This document shows, in pieces, positions 29,838 to 37,926 of a stretch of DNA of 64,000 nt (within the stretch, counting starts at the first letter, position 1; the number at the start of each line of letters is the position of its first letter). Under the pieces are notes generated by a model. That model worked only from the letters and a program-made list of their open reading frames with translations, did no database searches and was not told the origin of the DNA. The stretch comes from CAXBID01 sp963815305. Its GTDB lineage: Bacteria > Bacteroidota > Bacteroidia > Flavobacteriales > Flavobacteriaceae. The translations under genes and the position numbers were made by a program. The DNA lies in NCBI GenBank assembly GCA_963815305.1, contig CAWFFW010000002.1:372001-436000 (forward strand). The letters are read 5' to 3'.

Positions 29838-29979
29838 TTGAATGCAAGCGCCTAAAATTTTATAGGTTTCGTCTTCAAGGACAAGCTTCGATATATTTGA
29901 GTGCTGTTTAATTTTATTTTTTTTTAATAATCTATCACTTAATCACCGCATGTAGTTGCATCGAAAGCCTATAAAATAT

Positions 29980-30660
29980 CTAATAGAAATTTTTATTGCC
30001 AAAGCGGTAAAACACGCCAAATGATGATACCAGATGATTGGTTTTATAATTTTTATTAGCGCCACTTTTCGTTGCGAATTTTGCGATGTAGTTGGCGTTT
30101 AGACCCCAATTATTACTTATCCAGTAATAGGCACCTACACCAGTATTTAAAGTCATGTCTCTTGTTTTGGGGATGGCAACAAAAGTGCCCAATTTATTTT
30201 CTGCCTCAAAATCACTAATATGGCGATATCCCACTCCTGCGGTAAAATAGGGTGTAAACTTGCGTTGTGCTAAAACATCCCATACAAATAGTTTACCAGC
30301 CACATCAACCGCAAAGTAACTTGGTTCGCTTACGTCTTCAATTCTAAATCCATTAACTAATTTACCCGATTGGTATTTGTTAAATAAAGCCGTGGTACTC
30401 ACACTAATTTTATTACTTATAAGATACTCTGTACTAACAAAAAAAGGACTTCCAAAGTTTTTATGCTTTAGGGTAAAAAAATCACCGAATTTTTGATCCC
30501 CACTGTCTTCAATCATATTGATTCCAGCTCCTATAATCCAACGCCCCGAAAAATTTAAATCGGTTGTACCTCCACCTATTCTAGGACTGGTTTGCGCTTG
30601 TAGCATGGAAAAACACGTAAAAAAAAGTATTAAAAAAGCATGTAATTTGGTTGTAGTCAT
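29980..30660 (-). CDS. outer membrane beta-barrel protein (OmpA-like barrel, ~8 strands)
   Basis: 226 residues with a signal peptide (FLILFFTCFSMLQAQT, cut about residue 23). The mature part shows regular amphipathic strands (RWIIGAGINMIEDS, FFVSTEYLISNKISVSTTAL, FTPYFTAGVGYRHI, GVGAYYWISNNWGLNANYIA) and ends in an aromatic residue after SSFGVFYRFGN. Small OMPs of this kind often sit between the UpxY gene and the assembly genes of flavobacterial polysaccharide loci. No specific function can be given. Confidence 0.7.
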   Translation of the reverse strand: MTTTKLHAFLILFFTCFSMLQAQTSPRIGGGTTDLNFSGRWIIGAGINMIEDSGDQKFGDFFTLKHKNFGSPFFVSTEYLISNKISVSTTALFNKYQSGKLVNGFRIEDVSEPSYFAVDVAGKLFVWDVLAQRKFTPYFTAGVGYRHISDFEAENKLGTFVAIPKTRDMTLNTGVGAYYWISNNWGLNANYIAKFATKSGANKNYKTNHLVSSFGVFYRFGNKNFY

Positions 30661-30766
30661 AACAGTTTGGTTTTAATGAATTATACTAGTGTTTGAAATT
30701 TTAGAAAATAACTTTATTGGTTTTTATGCCTTATAAATTAAACATATGATTGAATGAAAAATGATG
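30661..30766. other. spacer upstream of the outer membrane protein gene
   Basis: AT-rich bases between the OMP gene and a possible 30-residue membrane peptide at 30767-30859. Together with 30860-31103 it makes a ~440-base interval with no larger gene. Confidence 0.3.
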
Positions 30767-30859
30767 TTAAGGAAACATCACGAAACTAACCATAGCTAAA
30801 GAGATACCTGCAACAAAGGCAATAATTAAAACACGACATACTTTTATTATAATTTCCAT
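30767..30859 (-). CDS. possible 30-residue membrane microprotein
   Basis: ATG at 30859 to TAA at 30767 encodes 30 residues: a short basic start, then one continuous hydrophobic helix (VLIIAFVAGISLAMVSFVMF) ending in Pro. It lies between UpxY and the OMP gene on the same strand. Evidence is only the helix and an acceptable start; it may be chance. Confidence 0.3.
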   Translation of the reverse strand: MEIIIKVCRVLIIAFVAGISLAMVSFVMFP

Positions 30860-30977
30860 GGTTGAAAAGAGTTATATGATTAACACTGTTTTTTGATACT
30901 TATATTTTGTAGAGGGAAAAATTTTAAAATAAATATTATATTATTTATTTTTGAGGGAATTTATTCGGTTTTAAAGA

Positions 30978-31009
30978 CGGCTTCGCCGCTAATAGTCACA
31001 CTTAGTGAC
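30978..31009. terminator. tandem small hairpins downstream of upxY
   Basis: CGGC-TTC-GCCG (30978-30988) and GTCAC-ACTTA-GTGAC (30995-31009) are perfect short inverted repeats 6 bases apart. They lie about 100 bases past the UpxY stop, where termination or antitermination structures would be expected. Confidence 0.4.
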
Positions 31010-31103
31010 ATTTTATTAGATATTAGTTTTAAAACACTAAATTGAAAAAAGATTAAACATGTATCTTTTATCTTTTTCAAATGTAGAAAAATATTGTTAA
31101 AAA

Positions 31104-31580
31104 CTAATAATCTTTTGTTAAAATTATTTTTATTCCTACGTCTTTTAGTACAATTTGAATTCTGTTTGTTGAAATTTCACTAATAATACCTTCTTGACCA
31201 TTAAATCCATTTTTTTGCAATATGTAATTGTCTCCAGCTTTTAATTCTAGAATATTAGCTTCATTTACATTTCCCTTAAGGCATTCTTGCATGGTTTTAA
31301 TTTCTTCGTTTTTAACAATGGCAGGTTTGCCAGACCAAAAAAGATAATGAGACACACCAGAAACTTGAAATACTTTATTTCTATCGCTTTCTGCACAATG
31401 AACAAAAACGCAAGAGGGTATTAAAGGGGCTTTTATTTTTTTCTTCCTATCAGACCATTGGCGAACGGTTTCAATCATAGGGCAATAGACATTAATATCC
31501 CTATCAATGAGTTTAGAAGTTACTATTTTCTCTTTATGAGGCTTAGTATATAACACGTACCAATTTCTATTTTCCAACAT
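31104..31580 (-). CDS. UpxY-family transcription antiterminator (NusG paralogue)
   Basis: 158 residues. An NGN domain opens with NWYVLYTKPHKEKIVTSKL and VYCPMIETVRQWSDRKKKIK, followed by a C-terminal KOW-like segment (LKAGDNYILQKNGFNGQEGIISEI). In Bacteroidetes such proteins allow transcription through the long untranslated leader of the polysaccharide operon they precede. Here it stands upstream of, and on the same strand as, the whole locus, but 2.1 kb of OMP and GxxExxY sequence separates it from the flippase gene. Confidence 0.88.
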   Translation of the reverse strand: MLENRNWYVLYTKPHKEKIVTSKLIDRDINVYCPMIETVRQWSDRKKKIKAPLIPSCVFVHCAESDRNKVFQVSGVSHYLFWSGKPAIVKNEEIKTMQECLKGNVNEANILELKAGDNYILQKNGFNGQEGIISEISTNRIQIVLKDVGIKIILTKDY

Positions 31581-31894
31581 ACCCTATCTCTAAAAATTGT
31601 AAAAAAAAATCAAAACTACAACATATAAGATCATTATTTTCGAGGCTATTCGTATTTTTTTAAAGAATATATTAACAAATTCGTTAATTTTTGATAGGAT
31701 AAAATTCTTAGGTTCTATGAGCTTATTAATCAATTCACTATTTTTTTCTTGATTTGAAAGTAATCACATTCACCTTTTCTGCTAAACGCTACAGATACGT
31801 AAAATAGATGCGACAAACTCTTTATAAGATTTTTGCTACGAATTCACTTTTCAGTAGGTTTTAGAACGTTTTTGAACGCACATCGTTTAGTTTA
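31581..31894. other. decayed sequence without an intact gene
   Basis: Interval between upxY and the transposase stub. Several short frames are interrupted by stops. A minus-strand frame at about 31736-31830 containing FYVSVAFSRKG may be further transposon debris, but it is too short to assign. Confidence 0.35.
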
Positions 31895-31999
31895 TTACAA
31901 GTTAAACGAACATCCGTAAACATGGTCTTGAGCATAGCTTAATTCTACTGCTTTTTGTTTAAATGATGTACTGTAATTTCTGTGTGGTTTTTTCATCAT
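31895..31999 (-). pseudogene. IS3-type transposase OrfA stub
   Basis: ATG at 31999 starts 34 residues that begin MMKKPHRNYSTSFKQKAVEL, the usual N-terminal HTH start of IS3-family OrfA proteins, then run into unrelated residues and a stop at 31895. A TAACTTTG element lies just upstream of the ATG, and the flank near 32040 (GACTGGACATCAGATTG) could be an old terminal repeat. Only the extreme 5' end survives. Confidence 0.6.
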
Positions 32000-32131
32000 T
32001 CAAAGTTAATTTATGTAACTTTAATTCTCGCAATCTGATGTCCAGTCTAATATAGTAAGTCCACTTTTCTCGGAATGAAGCTTTTCGCGACCTGTAGAGG
32101 AATGGGTGGAACGGGTTGAAATGGAATATTA

Positions 32132-32608
32132 TTATTCTACTTTTAAGGCTAATTCATAACGTGTACTCCTACCGCCACCAGTGGGAATAAATATGCCTTT
32201 GCCAACCAAATCTTGAAGATCCCTAGTCGCAGTAGCCTTTGAGGTTTTTGTGATGCCTATATACTTACGGGCATCCATACCGCCTTCAAAACCTTTTGGT
32301 CCTTCTTCTAACATTCGTTGAACTGTACGTAATTGTCTATCATTTAATTGCTCATTAAAGCGATCAAAAAAGCGCGCTTTTTTTAAGGTAAAAGCAACTT
32401 CCTCTGTTGTTTGCTCTTGAGCGATAAGAACGGTTTTGACAAAATAGGATATCCACTCCGTTATAGTATTTGATTTTTGCGCTTTTTCAAGATTTTGATA
32501 ATATGCTTTTTTATCAGCTTCAATACCTCTCGACAGACTTATTAATATGGGTCTGTTTAGATATTGAGAAAGTACTTTTTCAGAAATACATCTTCCCAAG
32601 CGACCGTT
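32132..32608 (-). pseudogene. Fic-family protein, C-terminal fragment
   Basis: The frame carries NGRLGR, the end of the Fic HxFxDGNGRxGR active-site motif, immediately at the broken edge (about 32608), then SEKVLSQYLNRPILISLS and a winged-helix C-terminus with SKATATRDLQDLVGKGIF and PTGGGRSTRYEL. This matches the C-terminal third of Fic/DUF4172 AMP-transferases. The residues encoded upstream of 32608 are not Fic: that DNA is the antisense of a glyoxalase-fold gene. The catalytic His is therefore missing. Confidence 0.8.
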
Positions 32609-33030
32609 CTTTGGCTTTCTATCACGATTTATTAGGCTTCGACTTGATTGCGCGGTACGGCGAACAGGCGGCATTTGTCTCGGCTGGTGGATACTACCAT
32701 CATATTGGGCTGAACACCTGGCACAGTAAAGGCGCGCCACCTTCTTCCGTTAATGGTGTTGGTCTTTACCATACGGCTATTCTTTATCCTCAACGGAAGG
32801 ATTTGGCGATGATCTATCAGCGATTAAGAGCTGCGAATTATCCCAATATTGGTGCGTCTGATCACGGCGTTTCAGAAGCTTTGTATCTAAATGATCCTGA
32901 TAATAATGGCGTCGAACTTTATTGGGACAGACCACAAAATCTTTGGCCAAGACTTCCCGACGGTTCTTTAGAGATATATAGCCGTCCACTGGATTTAGAT
33001 ACTCTATTGGAAGAAATTAAAAAAATCTGA
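32602..33030 (+). pseudogene. VOC (glyoxalase-fold) dioxygenase-like protein, 5'-truncated, GC-richer
   Basis: From about 32602 the plus frame reads DRSLAFYHDLLGFDLIARYG, then HHIGLNTWHSKGAPP, GLYHTAILYPQR and NDPDNNGVELYWDRP, the two-module VOC pattern with His and Glu metal ligands of catechol-2,3-dioxygenase-like proteins. The normal ~15-residue first strand is missing; the open frame upstream is antisense Fic sequence. GC content here is visibly higher (about half) than in all neighbours, so this fragment has a different origin. Confidence 0.8.
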
Positions 33031-33100
33031 TTTGATAGCTGAAAGGATTTTCAAGGATAAATAAAGTTGCCTGCATTAATTTTTCAAATGAATAATTAAT

Positions 33101-34018
33101 TCAATTAAAGGAATTCCTAAAAGCTCTAGGAGAACTATTAGTTTTATTCTTGAACAATTTACTAAAGGATGCAGGATGCTCAAAGCCCAATTCAAATGCA
33201 ATTTCGCTAACCGTAAGCTCGCTGGTCGAAAGTTTTTCTTTGGCTACTTCAATAAGTCTGTTATGGATGTGCTGTTGTGTACTTTGCCCACTAATTACTT
33301 TTAGCATATTGCTCAAATAGTTGGGTGAAAGGTTCAGGTCTTTGGCAATTTGGGCTACCGTTGGAATTCCGTTGAAAAGCGTATTTTCTTTATCAAAATA
33401 GGTCTGTAAGATTTCTTCTAATTTGATTAGAACCTGATGGTTCGTTATTTTTCTGGTAATAAACTGACGCTCGTAATACCGTTTTGCATAGTTGAGCAGT
33501 AATTCAACTTGGACAACAATGATATCCGTGCTGAATTTGTCAATATTAGATTGATATTCCCTTTGGATATTTTTAAATATTTCGGTAAGTATAATTTCTT
33601 CCTTTTCAGATAGAAAAAGCGCTTCGCTCACGGCATAACCAAAAAAATCATAATTTTTAATGGTCTTGGCCAATGATGTATTCCATAAAAAATCTGGATG
33701 GATGAGCAACAACCACCCGGAAGCATTTATAGTAATATTCGGATTCAGCTCAATAGAGAGCATCTGCTGCGGAGAAACAAAGGCCAGTACGCCTTCATCA
33801 AAGTCATATTGTTGTTGTCCGTAATTGAACTTTTCATTTACATTTCGCTTCAATCCAATAGAATAAAAATCTTGCACCCATCTTATTTCAGCATCATTGG
33901 TATTATAATGAACCTGACTATAATCAACTAAGCTGATTAAAGGATGCTCTGGTTTTGGCAAATTACAGTACCTATGGAATTCGCTAATGGTTTTAAATCT
34001 CTGAATTTTTTTCATCAT
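33101..34018 (-). CDS. AraC-family transcriptional regulator
   Basis: 305 residues. The C-terminal ~100 residues hold two HTH motifs (PTVAQIAKDLNLSPNYLSNML and LTVSEIAFELGFEHPASFSKLF) ending RAFRNSFN. The N-terminal sensing domain resembles the flavobacterial group starting FHRYCNLPKPEHPLISLVD. It is a close paralogue of the regulator at 41142-42053. It follows the Atu4866-type gene by 13 bases and probably autoregulates the short-chain dehydrogenase operon. Confidence 0.9.
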   Translation of the reverse strand: MMKKIQRFKTISEFHRYCNLPKPEHPLISLVDYSQVHYNTNDAEIRWVQDFYSIGLKRNVNEKFNYGQQQYDFDEGVLAFVSPQQMLSIELNPNITINASGWLLLIHPDFLWNTSLAKTIKNYDFFGYAVSEALFLSEKEEIILTEIFKNIQREYQSNIDKFSTDIIVVQVELLLNYAKRYYERQFITRKITNHQVLIKLEEILQTYFDKENTLFNGIPTVAQIAKDLNLSPNYLSNMLKVISGQSTQQHIHNRLIEVAKEKLSTSELTVSEIAFELGFEHPASFSKLFKNKTNSSPRAFRNSFN

Positions 34019-34031
34019 TGAAATTTACAAA

Positions 34032-34289
34032 TCAATTTTCTTTATAAAAAATCATTCCTGCGTGGTAAAGAATTCCATTTTTAAATTCTCCATCCGCAGA
34101 GAATCCTGTATCGTCTTTATAATCAATATGATTTCCTTTTACTATATAAGAACCTTGATAAGCGCTTTTTATATTCCCTCTAGCTTCATCATATCTATTA
34201 TTAGGAAGCAGATGATGTGTGATAAGTCCATCTTCCGTGACCCACGTTCCCAAGTATCCTTTTGTTTGTTCAAATGCTTTTTGCTCCAT
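34032..34289 (-). CDS. Atu4866-domain protein
   Basis: 85 residues. YLGTWVTEDGLITHHLLPNN, then RYDEARGNIKSAYQGSY and DDTGFSADGEF match the small Atu4866 family, a lipocalin-like barrel of unknown function. It lies 3 bases after the SDR gene and 13 before the AraC gene in one operon. A role in binding the metabolite handled by the SDR is inference. Confidence 0.8.
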   Translation of the reverse strand: MEQKAFEQTKGYLGTWVTEDGLITHHLLPNNRYDEARGNIKSAYQGSYIVKGNHIDYKDDTGFSADGEFKNGILYHAGMIFYKEN

Positions 34290-34292
34290 AAT

Positions 34293-35138
34293 TCAATTTT
34301 TAAAACCGGTTGATGTCGCTAAAGTTTTGTGCTTATCCATTGCTTTTTGAATCGTTTTAATCTTCAGCTTGGCATAGTGGTATGCATCTTCTCCCATAAA
34401 AAAGTGTACTGGTGGATTTTCTTGTTCACTTAAAGTAATCAAAACATCAGCCGCTTTTTCAGGGTCATTGGATTGATTTCCGTTGATATCATTCAAATGG
34501 GCACGTTCCATATCACGAGCCTCTTTATATGCTACAATTGGGTTGGATGGTGTCTGAATAGAACCTTCGGATAAAAAGTTGGTTCTGAAATATCCCGGGT
34601 ATACCAAAGTGGTATGAACGTTAAAGGATTTCATTTCTTCGGCCAGGGCTTCCGTAAATCCAGCCATCGCAAATTTTGTTGAAGAATAAATGCCGAAACC
34701 TGCAAAACTGCCCACATAGCCACCGATGGAAGCGATGTTAAAGATATGCCCAGACTTTTGTTTCCGAAGGTGTTGCGCTACATTCCGAATGACGTTCAGT
34801 GCTCCAAATACATTTACATTGAAATTGTTTTGTACTTCATCGTCTGTTAATTCTTCTAATGTTCCAATTTGACCGTAACCTGCGTTATTTACGACAACAT
34901 CAATCTTGCCAAAATGAGTGATGGTGGCATCAACCGCTTTTTTGACATCTTCATTTTGAGTCAAGTCCATTTCAATTGGAAAGAATTTTTCATCTTGCTT
35001 ACCAATTTCATTGACAAGTGCTTTTTTGTTCCTTGACGTTGCGGCAACGTAAAACCCTTGCGCCAATAGTTTTTTTGCTAGTGTTAATCCAAGACCTTTT
35101 GATGCTCCCGTGATAAACCAAACTTTTTTTGTGTCCAT
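34293..35138 (-). CDS. short-chain dehydrogenase/reductase (SDR)
   Basis: 281 residues. TGASKGLGL near residue 11 binds the cofactor; NNAG, the catalytic Ser in FNIASIGGYVG and Y-x3-K in YSSTKFAMAGF complete the classical SDR triad. The Arg after the Gly motif (SRNKKAL) suggests NADP(H). First gene of the SDR - Atu4866 - AraC operon. Substrate unknown. Two TAGATwTGG direct repeats 21 bp apart lie about 60-90 bases upstream. Confidence 0.9.
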   Translation of the reverse strand: MDTKKVWFITGASKGLGLTLAKKLLAQGFYVAATSRNKKALVNEIGKQDEKFFPIEMDLTQNEDVKKAVDATITHFGKIDVVVNNAGYGQIGTLEELTDDEVQNNFNVNVFGALNVIRNVAQHLRKQKSGHIFNIASIGGYVGSFAGFGIYSSTKFAMAGFTEALAEEMKSFNVHTTLVYPGYFRTNFLSEGSIQTPSNPIVAYKEARDMERAHLNDINGNQSNDPEKAADVLITLSEQENPPVHFFMGEDAYHYAKLKIKTIQKAMDKHKTLATSTGFKN

Positions 35139-35198
35139 TTTTTTCTGTATTTAAAATTTACACTGCAAAGATGCTTTTATAGGTTCTTCAAGGCTTTT

Positions 35199-35228
35199 CC
35201 ATATCTATGAAAGGTATAGCCAAATCTA
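35199..35228 (-). promoter_or_regulatory. candidate AraC-family operator: two TAGATwTGG direct repeats, 21 bp apart
   Basis: On the minus strand TAGATTTGG (35228-35220) and TAGATATGG (35207-35199) repeat in the same orientation with exactly 21 bp between starts, two helical turns. A 16-base string including the first copy (35217-35232) recurs exactly at 38800-38815. AraC proteins bind such tandem sites; two AraC regulators are encoded nearby. Confidence 0.55.
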
Positions 35229-35295
35229 CTTTAATTAGTGAAACTCTGTTTTGGAAAATTGCGTAGCAATGCATTCAAAATAGATAGTTGAACTA

Positions 35296-35384
35296 ATCCC
35301 GCTATTTCAGCGGGATCTTCGGCTTGTCAATTTCAGATTGAAATCTATACCTCAAAGCTTACTTCGATCCCGACTATTCGGGAT
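35296..35384. terminator. two perfect hairpins (CCCGCT and CCCGA stems)
   Basis: ATCCCGCT/AGCGGGAT (35296-35303 with 35309-35316) and ATCCCGA/TCGGGAT (35367-35373 with 35378-35384), the second followed by AAAAATTA. They look like related intergenic hairpins, possibly terminators or a dispersed repeat family. Confidence 0.45.
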
Positions 35385-35479
35385 AAAAATTATATTCGGT
35401 TGAATGGCTTGTGGGCTTGCCCCGAAGATATTTAAGATCATTTAGAATTACCAAAAACCTCATTGGAAATAATAGGCAA

Positions 35480-35527
35480 TTAACCCTTATAACTTGCTCT
35501 AAATTCTAATGGAGTTACGGAACGTAA
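35480..35527 (-). pseudogene. C-terminal remnant of an AraC-family regulator
   Basis: The minus frame reads LRSVTPLEFRASYKG then TAA, equivalent to the C-terminus of the regulator at 41142-42053 (NTTPLKFRASFN). No upstream homology remains, so it is the tail of a third, deleted AraC gene. Confidence 0.55.
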
Positions 35528-35591
35528 TAGCCGAATCACGGATTAAGTCATAGAAACCGTTAATAGATTTATACATAAACTAAGAACAATC

Positions 35592-35942
35592 TTATCCGAT
35601 TCTTGTTCCGTTTTCTACTTCTCTTTCTGGTTGAATTAGGGTAACTTCTGTATTTTTTCCAATCCCACCTAGAATAAGACACTCGCTCATCATATTGGCA
35701 ATTTGTTTAGCTGGAAAATTGACCACTGCAATCACTTGTTTTCCTACGATTTCTTCAACATCATAAAGTTCAGTGATTTGCGCAGAAGTTTTCCGAAGTC
35801 CATATTCTCCAAAATCCACAACTATTTTATAAGCAGGTTTCCTTGCCTCTTTGAATTCTTCGGCCGAAACAATTGTTCCTATTCTCATTTCAACCCTCAA
35901 AAATTCGCTCCATTCCAAATTTTTATCTTTTGTTGATTCCAT
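35592..35942 (-). CDS. csaA: CsaA-type tRNA-binding domain protein
   Basis: 116 residues. FLRVEMRIGTIVSAEEF, ARKPAYKIVVDFGEYGLRKTSAQIT and VIAVVNFPAKQIANMMSECLILG are the OB-fold tRNA-binding signature of CsaA, a dimeric homologue of the EMAPII/MetRS C-terminal domain described as a chaperone with export-related activity. It is a single gene in the metabolic cluster, with a 102-base spacer to the RidA-like gene. Confidence 0.9.
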   Translation of the reverse strand: MESTKDKNLEWSEFLRVEMRIGTIVSAEEFKEARKPAYKIVVDFGEYGLRKTSAQITELYDVEEIVGKQVIAVVNFPAKQIANMMSECLILGGIGKNTEVTLIQPEREVENGTRIG

Positions 35943-36044
35943 AAGGTTTTTTTTAATTTATTATAAATGAAAAAATTTTGCTAGCTCTGAAAGAAGGCTT
36001 CAATTCATTTATTTCTATATATAATTCTTTTTTTTCATTAAAAA

Positions 36045-36515
36045 CTATTTCACTACAGTAGCTTCTAATTCGACCTTTAATGTTTCAAAGAGGACTTTAA
36101 CTTCCAGCACTGTACTCGCTTGCTTTATATTATTTTTCTGTATCCAGTTCTGGATAACGTCAAAACAACTAAAAAGTTCCTCTGATGAGGTTGTATATAT
36201 GTTTAACCTCACAATATTTTTACTTTCAAATCCTGCTTCCTCTATAACTTTCTCCAGATTTTGTATAGACTGAATTAATTGATTTTTCATATCGGCTGCA
36301 CTTGATAATCCATCAGCATCTATAGCTGTTTGTCCGGATACATAAAGTGTCCCTTTTGCATTTGTTACTTCAACAGCTTGTACATAGCTTCTTTCGTTTT
36401 GCCATTGCCATGGGTTGATTGTTCTTTTTTCCATTTGTTCTTCTTTTTTGTTCTGTGCTAAAGTTGACACAGTAGTTAATAAAATGACTCCTAAAATTTT
36501 TACTTTATAATTCAT
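36045..36515 (-). CDS. RidA-family protein with a signal peptide
   Basis: 156 residues. A Sec-type leader (VKILGVILLTTVSTLAQ, cut about residue 20) precedes a RidA/YjgF domain: TLYVSGQTAIDADG, LIQSIQNLEKVIEEAGF, NIVRLNIYTTS and VLEVKVLFETLKVELEAT. RidA proteins deaminate reactive enamines/imines in the cytoplasm; the conserved C-terminal Arg position is not obvious here. An alternative start at MEKRTINPW (residue ~28) would remove the leader and give a cytoplasmic protein, so location is uncertain. Confidence 0.8.
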   Translation of the reverse strand: MNYKVKILGVILLTTVSTLAQNKKEEQMEKRTINPWQWQNERSYVQAVEVTNAKGTLYVSGQTAIDADGLSSAADMKNQLIQSIQNLEKVIEEAGFESKNIVRLNIYTTSSEELFSCFDVIQNWIQKNNIKQASTVLEVKVLFETLKVELEATVVK

Positions 36516-36603
36516 AATTGTGGATTTATATTGCCACTACAAATATTTGAATAATAGTATTGTTTCTATGTGACAAACATCACAAATAAAAGAAAGTAAA
36601 ATA

Positions 36604-37167
36604 TTAGCTGGAAAATCGACTAAGTGTCTCGCGCGAGACACCCAGATATGAAGCTAAAAGTATTTTGGGAACCCGTTGGAATAATAAAGGATGTTGTTCA
36701 AGTAATTGCTCATACCTTTCTTTAGCATTTGATGTTAGAAAAGATAAAATTCTATTCTGCGATGCAATATGTCCTAAGTTAGATTTTTTAAGAAAGAAAT
36801 GCTCCATTTTAGGTAAATCGGTACATAGGTTTTGATAATTTTTGAGACTAATTGAAAAGACTACGGTGTCTTCAATGCATTGTAATGACATTTTAGCTTT
36901 AGATTGTGAAAAATAAGCCGAAAAATCACTTTCCCACCAGTCTTCCATCGCAAACGAAACAATATGTTGTTTCCCAGCTTCATCATCATAAATTAATTTT
37001 AAAAGTCCGGAAACAACGAAATAGCAATGTTCTACAGGTTCTCCTTGTTGAATAAGAAATTCATTTTTCCTAGAGTTTTCAAAAGAAAAATATGATAAAA
37101 CCAATAAGAACTCATCATCTGTAAGAGGTATTACTTTTTCAATATGTTCTTTTAATCTTTCTTTCAT
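36604..37167 (-). CDS. Crp/Fnr-family regulator
   Basis: 187 residues. A cyclic-nucleotide-binding-like barrel (FLIQQGEPVEHCYFVVSGLLKL, SFAMEDWWESDF) precedes a C-terminal HTH (ILLASYLGVSRETLSRFSS). Typical length for the flavobacterial Crp group. The phosphate-binding cassette lacks the canonical R-x-A-T, so ligand binding to cAMP is doubtful. It lies 88 bases upstream of the RidA-like gene on the same strand. Confidence 0.88.
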   Translation of the reverse strand: MKERLKEHIEKVIPLTDDEFLLVLSYFSFENSRKNEFLIQQGEPVEHCYFVVSGLLKLIYDDEAGKQHIVSFAMEDWWESDFSAYFSQSKAKMSLQCIEDTVVFSISLKNYQNLCTDLPKMEHFFLKKSNLGHIASQNRILSFLTSNAKERYEQLLEQHPLLFQRVPKILLASYLGVSRETLSRFSS

Positions 37168-37397
37168 TAAATAAAAAATTCTAATTCGGGATACTACGAA
37201 TATAATGATATCACGTTTTAGCTATAAACAGAATAAGAGCAAATGTTAGTATACTTTCCATCTCACAATAACGATTTTTTTTTCAAAACAACTCCAAACC
37301 TCCAGGTTTAGAAACTTTGTGAACTTTATATGACTAAGCAAATCTTGTTATTAATAATGAAGTAGGTAGGATTTATGTGTTGGATTTTTCAAAACCA

Positions 37398-37841
37398 TTA
37401 TTTCCAACTTTGTAACTCAATTAAATTACCTTCCGGATCACGTGCGTAAATAAATGTAATTTCTCCTACGCCTTCAACCATTCTTTTTGTGACTTCCCTA
37501 AATTTCATTCCTCCATTAATAATAAGACTTTTGAGAATAATTTCAACATTATCAACTTCAAAAGCGATATGTCCAAATCCCCTTTTGTTTGGAGAAACAA
37601 AATCTTGATTTTCTATATTTTCATATTGGTAAATCTCAAGAGTAGGACCATTTTTACCATATCCCGGAAGCAATAAATGGGCTCCTTCCAATTTAGCTTT
37701 TTTTAAACCAGTTCCTTTTTCAAGCCAATCTCCAGATTGGTTTCTAATTGGAGGAACAATTTCACAATGAAAAGTATTTATATAAAATTCTACGAGTACT
37801 TTCCAACTGGTACTAACAATGTTTGTATGGGCAAATCTCAT
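37398..37841 (-). CDS. VOC (glyoxalase-fold) family protein
   Basis: 147 residues. FAHTNIVSTSWKVLVEFYINTFHC, then GHIAFEVDNVEIILKSLI and YARDPEGNLIELQSW give the paired beta-alpha-beta VOC modules with His and C-terminal Glu metal ligands. Small metabolite lyase/dioxygenase or resistance-type protein; substrate unknown. Stands alone. Confidence 0.85.
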   Translation of the reverse strand: MRFAHTNIVSTSWKVLVEFYINTFHCEIVPPIRNQSGDWLEKGTGLKKAKLEGAHLLLPGYGKNGPTLEIYQYENIENQDFVSPNKRGFGHIAFEVDNVEIILKSLIINGGMKFREVTKRMVEGVGEITFIYARDPEGNLIELQSWK

Positions 37842-37926
37842 TTTTACTAGTTTATTTTTTGTTATTAAAGTAATTTCAATGCTACTACAATGATTTTTAT
37901 AATTTTATAACGAAATTTTTGAGCAT

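Larger units (their letters stand above)
35139..35591. other. regulatory and debris interval
   Basis: About 450 bases without an intact gene. It holds the operator-like repeats at 35199-35228, two perfect hairpins at 35296-35316 and 35367-35384, and the last 15 codons of a vanished AraC gene at 35480-35527. An ATCTTTG element near 35164-35172 (minus) could be the -7 region of the SDR operon. Confidence 0.5.

Noticed and set aside
31736..31830. Short minus frame with FYVSVAFSRKG as a second transposase part
   Set aside because: Too short and interrupted; no family signature, so kept only as unassigned debris.
32609..32740. N-terminal 44 residues of the minus frame ending in the Fic fragment
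   Set aside because: They are antisense VOC sequence, not a Fic N-terminus; the start at 32740 is an artefact of the junction.
32777..32989. 70-codon minus-strand frame
   Set aside because: Antisense of the VOC fragment, which has clear family motifs.
35296..35384. CRISPR-like array from the repeated CCCG hairpins
   Set aside because: Only two non-identical hairpins, no regular spacer length and no cas genes.
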